Shown in pieces: positions 1 to 5,666 of a stretch of 6,157 nucleotides of DNA. Made by a program: the position numbers and the translations under genes. This DNA is from an uncultured Oligoflexia bacterium (lineage in GTDB: Bacteria; Bdellovibrionota; Bacteriovoracia; Bacteriovoracales; Bacteriovoracaceae), in NCBI GenBank assembly GCA_950060715.1, contig CATLVA010000104.1, positions 1 to 6,157 on the forward strand, given 5' to 3'. The notes below the pieces were generated by a model, which did not search any database, was not told the DNA's origin, and saw only the letters and a list, made by a program, of their open reading frames with translations. How positions within the stretch are numbered: the stretch's first letter is position 1; the number at the start of each line of letters is the position of its first letter.

Positions 1-55
1 ATATTATCACCAACAGAAACACGGTCTTCACCGTTTGCTGCGAATACGGAAACTG
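1..55. repeat. Direct repeat unit A (pairs with 364-418)
   Basis: These 55 bp match 364-418 with only two differences (at 39 and 48), and the first 38 bp are identical. The repeat covers the end of the signal peptide and the start of the mature peptide of copy 1. It may continue beyond the left edge. It reflects duplication of the peptide gene. Confidence 0.95.
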
Positions 56-92
56 ATACTAAGAATAAAAATACTGTGATTAAAAATTTCAT
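1..92 (-). CDS. Small secreted peptide precursor, copy 1 (C-terminal part beyond window edge)
   Basis: Reading leftward from an ATG at 92-90, 30 codons are visible before the window ends, so this gene is partial at its 3' end. The product starts with a clear Sec signal peptide (Met-Lys, a hydrophobic run, then VSVFA followed by A), with predicted cleavage after residue 18. The visible mature part begins ANGEDRVSVGDN. The start is supported by a strong ribosome binding site, AAAGGAGAG, just upstream. It is a paralogue of the complete peptide at 279-458: the visible mature residues are identical, while the signal peptides differ in sequence and by one codon in length. A sigma-54-type promoter lies at 132-147. 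I do not recognise a named family and assign no function. A secreted (periplasmic or extracellular) location is inferred from the signal peptide. Confidence 0.8.
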   Translation of the reverse strand, partial: MKFLITVFLFLVSVSVFAANGEDRVSVGDN

Positions 93-131
93 AAACTCTC
101 CTTTCAACTCAAATTCTATAGTTAATTAGTT

Positions 132-147
132 TGCATATTTGATGCCA
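132..147 (-). promoter_or_regulatory. Sigma-54 (-24/-12) promoter of peptide copy 1
   Basis: The minus strand reads TGGCATCAAATATGCA. It has the invariant GG and GC of RpoN promoters at exactly the required 12-nt distance (consensus TGGCAYG-N4-TTGCW), with mismatches at the seventh base and the first T of the -12 box. Transcription would start near 121, giving a leader of about 29 nt before the ATG at 92. The same element stands at the same distance before copy 2. RpoN promoters need an enhancer-binding activator; I could not identify its binding site. Confidence 0.72.
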
Positions 148-220
148 ACTGTATGAGCAGTTTCTAAGGAGTTTGTTTTGCTTATTGATTAAATTTTAAT
201 TGGCTGGCTAAAGATTCTAC

Positions 221-250
221 AAAAAGGGACCTGATGGGGGTCCCTTTTTT
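221..250 (-). terminator. Intrinsic terminator after peptide copy 2
   Basis: AAAAAGGGACC (221-231) pairs perfectly with GGTCCCTTTTT (239-249) around a 7-nt loop. Read on the minus strand this gives a GC-rich hairpin followed by a T run, about 29 nt after the stop codon of the complete peptide gene. Because both flanks are A/T tracts, it could also work on the plus strand, but no plus-strand gene ends here. It separates the two tandem peptide genes into independent units, consistent with each having its own promoter. Confidence 0.88.
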
Positions 251-278
251 GTATGAAAGTTTACTAGAATAGATTTGG

Positions 279-458
279 TTACTCACCTAAAGCAGTGTGT
301 GCATCATCCCCGCCCTCTTTAATACTGATTACGGTAGACTTGTTTAATTCCTCTTGGCAGATAATATTATCACCAACAGAAACACGGTCTTCACCGTTTG
401 CGGCGAATACAGAAACTGTAGACCCTAAAGTTAACATTAATACAAATAATAGTTTCAT
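279..458 (-). CDS. Small secreted peptide precursor, copy 2 (59 aa)
   Basis: A complete 59-codon gene runs from ATG at 458 to TAA at 279-281. The ribosome binding site GAGGAGAGAG lies a few bases upstream of the ATG. Residues 1-19 form a Sec signal peptide ending VSVFA, which leaves a 40-residue mature peptide starting ANGEDRVSVGDN. The mature peptide is acidic (about nine Asp/Glu against three Lys/Arg), has a single cysteine at mature position 15 (context IICQEEL) and ends LGE. It has no transmembrane segment after the signal and no lipobox, so it should be soluble outside the inner membrane. It has its own sigma-54 promoter (497-512) and terminator (221-250), so it is a monocistronic regulated unit. 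It is nearly identical to copy 1 over the shared mature part and shares mature length and Cys position with the peptide at 653-841. No family is recognised. A secreted signal, pilus-associated or effector-like peptide are all possible but unproven. Confidence 0.85.
   Translation of the reverse strand: MKLLFVLMLTLGSTVSVFAANGEDRVSVGDNIICQEELNKSTVISIKEGGDDAHTALGE
364..418. repeat. Direct repeat unit B (pairs with 1-55)
   Basis: Second copy of the 55-bp near-identical segment, offset by 363 bp. Similarity drops sharply beyond 418, in the part encoding the hydrophobic core of the signal peptide. The conserved block is therefore the mature N-terminus plus the cleavage region rather than the whole gene. 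Confidence 0.95.
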
Positions 459-496
459 TTGCTCTCTCCTCGGTTAAATGAACTTACCTATATATA

Positions 497-512
497 TGCA
501 TACCCGATGCCA
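497..512 (-). promoter_or_regulatory. Sigma-54 (-24/-12) promoter of peptide copy 2
   Basis: The minus strand reads TGGCATCGGGTATGCA, with GG and GC at RpoN spacing. It differs from the copy 1 element only in the variable centre (GGG instead of AAA). The predicted start of transcription is near 486, about 28 nt before the ATG at 458, matching copy 1 to within one base. An AT-rich stretch (TATATATA) follows the -12 element, as would help open-complex formation. Retention of both boxes and spacing in two copies, while the surrounding sequence differs, supports function. Confidence 0.74.
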
Positions 513-598
513 AGTGATGGTTTCTGTAAGTATATGAAATAAGGTTTGGTATCAAATGAGGTAGTGTAAATATTTTTAACGGTGTTTAGATTTTGGAC
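513..598. other. Intergenic stretch upstream of the peptide copy 2 promoter
   Basis: No gene is visible here on either strand. The stretch lies between the terminator of the 62-residue peptide gene and the sigma-54 promoter, where enhancer-binding activator sites would be expected. I see no convincing palindrome. A short resemblance to the copy 1 upstream region exists next to the -24 box (CTTA, optional CA, GAAAC in both). Confidence 0.35.
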
Positions 599-627
599 AA
601 AAAAAAGCCTCCCGTATAAGGAGGCTT
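599..627 (-). terminator. Intrinsic terminator closing the YD-repeat/peptide unit
   Basis: On the minus strand AAGCCTCC (from 627) pairs with GGAGGCTT (to 605) around a 7-nt loop, followed by a run of T (complement of the A's at 599-606). It starts 26 nt after the stop codon of the 62-residue peptide gene. This is a textbook Rho-independent terminator. It isolates the Tad/YD-repeat side of the window from the sigma-54-driven peptide genes. Confidence 0.92.
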
Positions 628-652
628 ATAGCTTTATAATATAGTTTTTAAC

Positions 653-841
653 CTATTCTTGCGTACCTTCACCGTCACCAGTCGTAACACCGGTAGTCCC
701 AGTGGTTCCACCTTGAATTAAGTCACTATCACAAATAGTAGCTCCTACCTCTTGAGAGGGTTTGGTGCTCTCCGCTGCAAATACATTCACAGATGCAGTT
801 ACTATCATTCCTAGCATTATCATTTTTAATATATTCTTCAT
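653..841 (-). CDS. Small secreted Gly/Thr-tailed peptide precursor (62 aa)
   Basis: The start ATG at 841 follows a strong ribosome binding site (TTAGGAGAGAG, about 5 nt spacing) and the gene ends with TAG at 653-655. Residues 1-22 form a Sec signal peptide ending VNVFA. The mature product is 40 residues, acidic, with one cysteine at mature position 15 (context GATICDSDL) and a low-complexity Gly/Thr tail (GGTTGTTGVTTGDGEGTQE). Mature length, cysteine position, the I-C-x3-L spacing, a C-terminal Glu and the VFA-A cleavage region match the copy 2 peptide at 279-458, so it is probably a diverged member of the same family. Overall identity is low, however. It lies 26 bp after the YD-repeat gene with no promoter between and is followed by a terminator, so it is likely co-transcribed with that gene. 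It is not obviously an immunity protein and no function is recognised. Confidence 0.82.
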   Translation of the reverse strand: MKNILKMIMLGMIVTASVNVFAAESTKPSQEVGATICDSDLIQGGTTGTTGVTTGDGEGTQE

Positions 842-867
842 TACTCTCTCCTAAAATCCTAACGGTA

Positions 868-2538
868 TTACATGTTTAAGTTAACACCTGCTGGCTTAAC
901 AATCGCTAGCAAGTTTTGGAAAGCTTGAGTTACTTGTAGGGCCATTTTATGACCTTGCTTTGACTCAACCTTTTTGATCTCACCGAAGTTATTGTACGAA
1001 ACATTGATTGTTCCTACTTTCTCCATTTGGATCTCAACTGGCTTTCCAAGCGCATTGTATTTAAAAGCAAGTACCCTGGTTTGTTTTGACTTAGAGTCCT
1101 TATCAACCATCTTACTTATCTTACCTTTTGAATTATACACTAATAACACCTTCTTCCCGCGGTTATTTTCAGCGTTCGTTAGATTACCTTTAGCATCGTA
1201 TTTGAAGCTCGTGATTCCAGAAGCGTTCTGAACCCTTGAAATCTTGTTGTGAACCTTGTCATAATCGATAATTACAGAGTCACCTTTTGTCGAAGTTTTC
1301 TTCGTTAAAAGCCCTTTATCGTTATATTCAAAATTTGTAACGTTCTTTCCTCTGGCAATTTTTAGTGGCAATCCACAACACTCAGAGTAAATTGTTTCAG
1401 TTTTGATACCGTTAATCTTAGTAAGAATTCTATAAGTATATCGAGATCCATCTGGACGAGTCTTAATCTCATACTCATATCTGTTTGTTACTTTCTTACC
1501 ACTAAACCCTGGTTTTGTTACAAGTGTCCAATAATGATCCTTAGGTCTCTTAGGATCGTTATCGTACTTGTATTCAGTCACATCACCATTTCTTTCTGTC
1601 TTTTTGGTGATGAAGAACTTTTTAGGGTCATACTCCATTTGAATAGAGTCTTCTTTAACACCTTTTTTAACAGTATTCTTTCCTGGTTCAGGATTATAAA
1701 CAACTTTTGTTAGGTTGTGATTTGCATCATATTGGAAACCATACTCATTTCCATCAACATCTTTTGAGTAGATTAAGTTATCACCGTCATAAACGAATGA
1801 AGCTTTCTTATCACCCACTGACCACATTTCTTTTACTTTTCCATTTGGATACCAAGAGAAGTAAATTTGCTTTGCAGCTGAATCTTTTATGGCAAACAGA
1901 TTTCCATCTTTATAAGAAAAGCTAACGCTATAACCATTCTTTTCTTTAACCTCTGATAATTCACCTTTTTCGTTGAAGACTTCTCGTTTGCCATCATTTG
2001 ATTTTCTTATGAAACCAGTTTTGGTAACTTGAAGCTCCTGAATACCTCTTTGGTTCGAATAGAGTACCGATCCTGCAGCAATATCAGTCGAAACATTATA
2101 TCTTCTTGCGTAGACATGTCTTAACTCAGCATTATTCACAAGCCTTTCTAAAAGATTTTTCTCAGCTTCCGCAGAAACGCTTGCACGTTTTCTCATCGCC
2201 GCAATAATCTTTTGTGAAGCAGCTTTAGGGTCAACTTTGTTTTTTGGACAAAATCTTGTCGTTCCCCCGGCACCATGTTCATGTACAACAGCACATCCAT
2301 CAGGGTTTTTTACAACCTTGGTGTCATAGTAAGTACCCCAGCCAAAACCAAATCGTCCCTTTTCGGTAGATTTAGAGTTGTAGGTCCTAGAAATCTCAAG
2401 ATTTTTGCCTGAACCTGGTACACTTATATCAGTGTATGAAATATAGAAGTTCCCGTTTTTAAGGTTAACTCCAGCATAGCCAGGTAAGGCCATTAAAGTG
2501 GTTAAAATCAGTGTCGCATTACGTTTAAAAATTCCCAT
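868..2538 (-). CDS. Secreted YD/RHS-repeat protein (556 aa)
   Basis: I place the start at ATG 2538 because AAAGGGA stands 6 nt before it and residues 1-22 then form a normal Sec signal peptide (MGIFKR, hydrophobic core, PGYA). Residues about 24-70 resemble the N-terminal domain of RHS/wall-associated proteins (DUF6531-like), with the hallmark pattern NGNFYISYTDISVPG, ISRTYNS and GFGWG. Several YD/RHS-type repeats follow, for example FEYNDKGLLTK, FKYDAKGNLTN, LVYNSKGKISK and FKYNALGKPVE in the C-terminal third. Such repeats fold as a beta-strand shell in known RHS/Tc proteins. Four cysteines are present: a pair 15 residues apart near residues 82-97, and a CC pair near 387. The C-terminus ends shortly after the last repeat. 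It has neither the DPxG-type core boundary nor a following toxin domain, so this is an RHS-like surface or periplasmic protein rather than an evident polymorphic toxin. It lies 79 bp after tadB and 26 bp before the 62-residue peptide gene. A role in adhesion or as a Tad-associated component is inference only. Confidence 0.85.
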   Translation of the reverse strand: MGIFKRNATLILTTLMALPGYAGVNLKNGNFYISYTDISVPGSGKNLEISRTYNSKSTEKGRFGFGWGTYYDTKVVKNPDGCAVVHEHGAGGTTRFCPKNKVDPKAASQKIIAAMRKRASVSAEAEKNLLERLVNNAELRHVYARRYNVSTDIAAGSVLYSNQRGIQELQVTKTGFIRKSNDGKREVFNEKGELSEVKEKNGYSVSFSYKDGNLFAIKDSAAKQIYFSWYPNGKVKEMWSVGDKKASFVYDGDNLIYSKDVDGNEYGFQYDANHNLTKVVYNPEPGKNTVKKGVKEDSIQMEYDPKKFFITKKTERNGDVTEYKYDNDPKRPKDHYWTLVTKPGFSGKKVTNRYEYEIKTRPDGSRYTYRILTKINGIKTETIYSECCGLPLKIARGKNVTNFEYNDKGLLTKKTSTKGDSVIIDYDKVHNKISRVQNASGITSFKYDAKGNLTNAENNRGKKVLLVYNSKGKISKMVDKDSKSKQTRVLAFKYNALGKPVEIQMEKVGTINVSYNNFGEIKKVESKQGHKMALQVTQAFQNLLAIVKPAGVNLNM

Positions 2539-2544
2539 TTTCCA

Positions 2545-2551
2545 TCCCTTT
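2545..2551 (-). promoter_or_regulatory. Ribosome binding site deciding the YD-repeat protein start
   Basis: AAAGGGA on the minus strand, 6 nt before ATG 2538. The alternative in-frame GTG at 2574 has only AT-rich sequence upstream and would add 12 polar residues before the signal peptide, so ATG 2538 is preferred. Confidence 0.75.
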
Positions 2552-2617
2552 GGGTTCGAAAAATTATTCTTCACTTATATTATCGGTCAATACATGGAAT
2601 CACTTAAGGATTTTTTT

Positions 2618-3565
2618 TTACACCTTGATTTGGACAACTTTGTACATTACAAAGCCTCCAAAAGCTGTCAATCCGAGTGCTACAATCATGGCAATCATGC
2701 CTGGAACCGTGTCAAACATAATATGAGCTGTTTCTGGATCTGTGGATGTAAAATAGGCTAACATTGCTACAGGCATAGAGCTGATAAGGGATGCTTGAGC
2801 TTTCCCTTGGGCCAGGTATGTGGCCACTTTTTGCTTTAGACGAACTCGCTCACGAACAACATCTGCAATAGTGTCAAAAACTTCGGCAAGATTACCACCT
2901 GTTTCACGTAAAATATTAACAGAAGTCACAAACATTTCGTTATCTTCAGTGGGCATTCTCTTTGCGAAACTATCAAAAGCTTCATTCAGTGGCACACCGA
3001 TTTTTGTTTGTTGGAGGATAAGATTAAACTCCTGACTTACTGGAGCCGGAAGCTCTTCAACGACCATTCCCATTGCTTGCGGGAGTGATAGACCTGCTTT
3101 CAAACCATTGGATAAAAGCCCAAGTGCATCGACAACCTGATCTTCGTATTTTGTGACTCTTTTACTAACCAAGTAATCCATAATAGGTCTAGGTATTCTC
3201 CATCCTATGAATGATGTAACTATTCCTAAAAAAACTCCAAGAGCAAATTTACTCATGATAAAAAAGATTCCCATCACAATTGAACCTAGCCCAAAAGCGA
3301 GAAATAAAAGAATATAGGTAACCCTCATAGGATCTATTTCATAAAAAAGTAATTCGCATTTTTGAAGCACATAATCTCTTGTTCCGTAAGTCTGGTCTTC
3401 AATCCACGTAAACAACCTTACCGAATTAAGATATGAACTAAAAAAAGCAATAGCTCCGACGAAAGCGATGACAAAAAGCTTAGACGAATCTGTCTGCTCT
3501 ACGATCTGAGCATTTGCAGGCAATGATATTAAAATAAATAAAAAACTTAAAAGAAATCTATTCAT
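2618..3565 (-). CDS. tadB: TadB-like inner-membrane platform protein of a Tad/Flp system (315 aa)
   Basis: This is a GspF/T2SSF-family protein. It would form the inner-membrane platform on which the CpaF ATPase acts during pilus assembly or secretion. Residues 1-19 look like a signal peptide or first membrane helix ending in an AxA site (SLPANA before Q). Further hydrophobic segments lie near 29-47, 83-104, 106-122 and 286-309. The cytoplasmic T2SSF domain spans about 145-270, with family-typical stretches LLSNGLKAGLSLPQAM (150-165), ILRETGGNLAEVFDTIADVV (218-237) and a KVATYLAQGKAQASLISSMP region. Length is normal for TadB. The start ATG 3565 overlaps the end of the ATPase gene by 8 bp and is preceded by AAGGGGA, showing translational coupling. 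The usual next gene, tadC, does not follow. The protein could equally be called TadC-like in a one-platform system, but the length and N-terminal hydrophobic segments favour TadB. Confidence 0.9.
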   Translation of the reverse strand: MNRFLLSFLFILISLPANAQIVEQTDSSKLFVIAFVGAIAFFSSYLNSVRLFTWIEDQTYGTRDYVLQKCELLFYEIDPMRVTYILLFLAFGLGSIVMGIFFIMSKFALGVFLGIVTSFIGWRIPRPIMDYLVSKRVTKYEDQVVDALGLLSNGLKAGLSLPQAMGMVVEELPAPVSQEFNLILQQTKIGVPLNEAFDSFAKRMPTEDNEMFVTSVNILRETGGNLAEVFDTIADVVRERVRLKQKVATYLAQGKAQASLISSMPVAMLAYFTSTDPETAHIMFDTVPGMIAMIVALGLTAFGGFVMYKVVQIKV

Positions 3566-5663
3566 TTTTAAAAAGTCCCCTTGGAATCTTTACACCTTTC
3601 TTTTCTATCTTTTCAACGAATTTTGGAATAAATCCTGTGGCCATATACTTACCTTTGATTTTTCCTTTATTCCCTACACCTTCTTGCTGGAAAGCAAAGA
3701 TATCTTGAATAGTAATAACCTCACCCTGCATTCCACCAACTTCGGTAATATTCATAACCTTTCTGGTTCCATCTTCGAGTCTTGTTTGTTGCACGATCAT
3801 ATGGACTGCGGAAGCAATCATCTCTTTAATTGCTTTTGGAGAAATCCCAGCCCCTGCATACTGAACCAAGGTTTCAAGTCTTGAGATACAATCTCTTGGC
3901 GTATTGGAGTGAACTGTTGTGAGTGAACCATCGTGACCAGTGTTCATAGCCTGAAGCATGTCTAAGGTTTCTCCCCCTCTACACTCTCCAACTATAATTC
4001 TATCAGGTCTCATTCTAAGTGTTTGTTTAACAAGACACCTAATATCAACCGCACCCTCGCCTTCAAGTGAAGGTGGTTTTGTTTCTAGTCTAACGACGTG
4101 TTCCTGAGGAAGGTTAAGCTCAGCAGAATCTTCACAAGTGATGATCCTTTCATTGGCCGGTATAAAACTCCCAAGAATATTAATTAATGTAGTCTTACCA
4201 GAACCAGTACCACCAGAGATAACGATATTTCGGTGATTGGTAACACTAATTTTTAGAAAGTCCGCCATATTTTGGGTAAGAGATCCGTAATCAACCAAAT
4301 GCTTATAAGTGAGCCTCTCCTCTGGGAATTTTCTAATGGTAATTGTTCCCCCATCAAGAGCACAAGGTTTAATGATAGCGTGAACCCTAGATCCATCCTC
4401 TAATCTTGCATCAACATAAGGAGTTTTTTCATCGATTCTTCGTCCTACTTTTGAAACAATACGCTCGATAACGTTTAGAACCTGGCGATCATTAGTAAAA
4501 GTAATATCAGATTTTTTATTTTTTCCGTCTTGCTCGTAATAGATTTTTTTCGGACCGACGACCATGATCTCAGAGATACTTTTATCAGATAATAAATCTT
4601 CTAAAGGACCAAGCCCAAGAGCTTCATCTAAAATCTCTTTTACGATCCTATTCATATCTTCTCTGGAAGAGAGAATACTCTTGGTGTCTTCTTTACCTAG
4701 AAGCTCAACTACGATCTTTTTCGTTCGCTCACGAAGAACAATCATACCTTGCTCGTCACTAGCATCAGTTTTTTTCATATCCATCTCTTCAACAAGACCT
4801 CTATGAATTCTTGACTTAAGATCAGTCCAAGGGTCTCGTCCTGAACGAGATGAGCCAGATTTAGATGGCTTGCTAGCACTAGCTGATGCGCCTTCAGGTT
4901 TTTTCAACCTGGCCAAAGAAGCTAGGATATTTTTTTGTTTAATTTTTCTTACTGAATCCAATACCCCTTGAGATAGTGGTGAGTTTTTTGACAGTACCAT
5001 TAATGGCGCAGCTGAAGAAAGCGCTCTAGTACAACCTTGATCATCTTTTGGAATAACATTAAATACAGGTTTTCCAATCTGACGTCCAATCGTTTCGGGT
5101 GTTACCGGATGTCCTTTTTGAAATTGATTAAGAAAAAGAAACATCATCTCTTTTGGAAAGAGCATGGTAGTCAGTTCACTGAAAATTCTTTTGGTTTGAT
5201 TGACCGCCAGAAGATCCGGAGTAACCACCATCGCAATCATGGTTGAAAACTCCATCGCTTTAATAGCGAGTTCATTAAGCTCAGAGCCCGCGTCAATTAT
5301 TGTGACTGGATACAAATTAGGAGCCGCTTTTAAGAACTTTGCCACTCCATCAGGAGCAACTTCCAAGGCCATCATCGTTTCTGTAGGCATCCCAATATAA
5401 TGAACTCCTGCTTTATGGGGAGTTACAAAAGTATTAATAGTTTTTGCATCAAATGAGCCATTGAAATCAGCAACATCTTTAATGTTTTTCTTTGAGCGCA
5501 TACCTGTAATTAGGTTTTGATCACCACAAGCTTTTTGATCAAGATCAATCAAAAGCGCTTTTTGTCTATTTTCCATAGCAAAGGCGAAAGCTAAATTAGC
5601 GGCGAATTGGGATTTTCCAACTCCACCTTTTCCACCAATAACTGTTATTACATGTCCGGCCAT
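3558..5663 (-). CDS. cpaF: CpaE/TadZ-CpaF/TadA fusion: MinD-like ATPase joined to Tad secretion ATPase (701 aa)
   Basis: Residues 1-250 are a MinD/ParA-type ATPase. They carry a deviant Walker A KGGVGKS (12-18), LLIDLD (37-42) and a Walker B-like VTIIDAGSEL with Asp124, as in CpaE/TadZ, which place the Tad machine in the cell. The N-terminal receiver-like domain of many CpaE proteins is absent. A Ser/Ala/Lys-rich linker (about 255-278) follows. From about residue 281 (LKSRIHRGLVEEMD) a complete CpaF/TadA ATPase begins: GRRIDEKTPYVDARLEDGSR with the conserved arginines (407-426), Walker A GGTGSGKTT (484-492), Asp box CEDSAEL (510-516), Walker B region RPDRIIVGECRG (552-563) and His box TGHDGSLTTVHSN (575-587). 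All catalytic elements of both halves are intact, so the protein should bind ATP twice: once for positioning, once to power pilin assembly. The start ATG 5663 is 3 bp after the secretin stop, behind an AAAGAGAGAG stretch. In Caulobacter and Aggregatibacter these are two separate proteins. Confidence 0.93.
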   Translation of the reverse strand: MAGHVITVIGGKGGVGKSQFAANLAFAFAMENRQKALLIDLDQKACGDQNLITGMRSKKNIKDVADFNGSFDAKTINTFVTPHKAGVHYIGMPTETMMALEVAPDGVAKFLKAAPNLYPVTIIDAGSELNELAIKAMEFSTMIAMVVTPDLLAVNQTKRIFSELTTMLFPKEMMFLFLNQFQKGHPVTPETIGRQIGKPVFNVIPKDDQGCTRALSSAAPLMVLSKNSPLSQGVLDSVRKIKQKNILASLARLKKPEGASASASKPSKSGSSRSGRDPWTDLKSRIHRGLVEEMDMKKTDASDEQGMIVLRERTKKIVVELLGKEDTKSILSSREDMNRIVKEILDEALGLGPLEDLLSDKSISEIMVVGPKKIYYEQDGKNKKSDITFTNDRQVLNVIERIVSKVGRRIDEKTPYVDARLEDGSRVHAIIKPCALDGGTITIRKFPEERLTYKHLVDYGSLTQNMADFLKISVTNHRNIVISGGTGSGKTTLINILGSFIPANERIITCEDSAELNLPQEHVVRLETKPPSLEGEGAVDIRCLVKQTLRMRPDRIIVGECRGGETLDMLQAMNTGHDGSLTTVHSNTPRDCISRLETLVQYAGAGISPKAIKEMIASAVHMIVQQTRLEDGTRKVMNITEVGGMQGEVITIQDIFAFQQEGVGNKGKIKGKYMATGFIPKFVEKIEKKGVKIPRGLFKNE

Positions 5664-5666
5664 TAC

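Noticed and set aside
295..477. Plus-strand 60-codon frame
   Set aside because: It lies antisense to the complete peptide gene at 279-458, which has a ribosome binding site, signal peptide, promoter and terminator. The plus frame has none of these.
868..2538. Polymorphic RHS toxin with immunity gene
   Set aside because: No C-terminal toxin domain or core-boundary motif is present. The downstream product is an exported 40-residue peptide, not a typical immunity protein.
2536..2574. GTG at 2574 as start of the YD-repeat protein (568 aa)
   Set aside because: It has no ribosome binding site and would put 12 polar residues before the signal peptide. ATG 2538 has AAAGGGA at 6 nt and gives a normal signal peptide.
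2575..2617. Possible sigma-70 promoter before the YD-repeat gene (TTGACC and GATAATATAAG on the minus strand)
   Set aside because: The two boxes are directly adjacent instead of about 17 bp apart, and the sequences at proper spacing from either -10 candidate match the -35 consensus poorly. A weak promoter cannot be excluded.
2638..2654. Perfect inverted repeat CTTTGTA-CAT-TACAAAG inside the end of tadB
   Set aside because: A 7-bp AT-rich stem with a 3-nt loop, inside coding sequence and without a T run directly after it, is unlikely to be a terminator and may be chance.
4770..4830. Internal start that would yield a free CpaF from the fusion gene
   Set aside because: Met codons near residue 294-296 have a purine-rich stretch upstream, but starting there would remove the conserved N-terminal helix of CpaF (LKSRIHRGL). 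Without data this is not supported.
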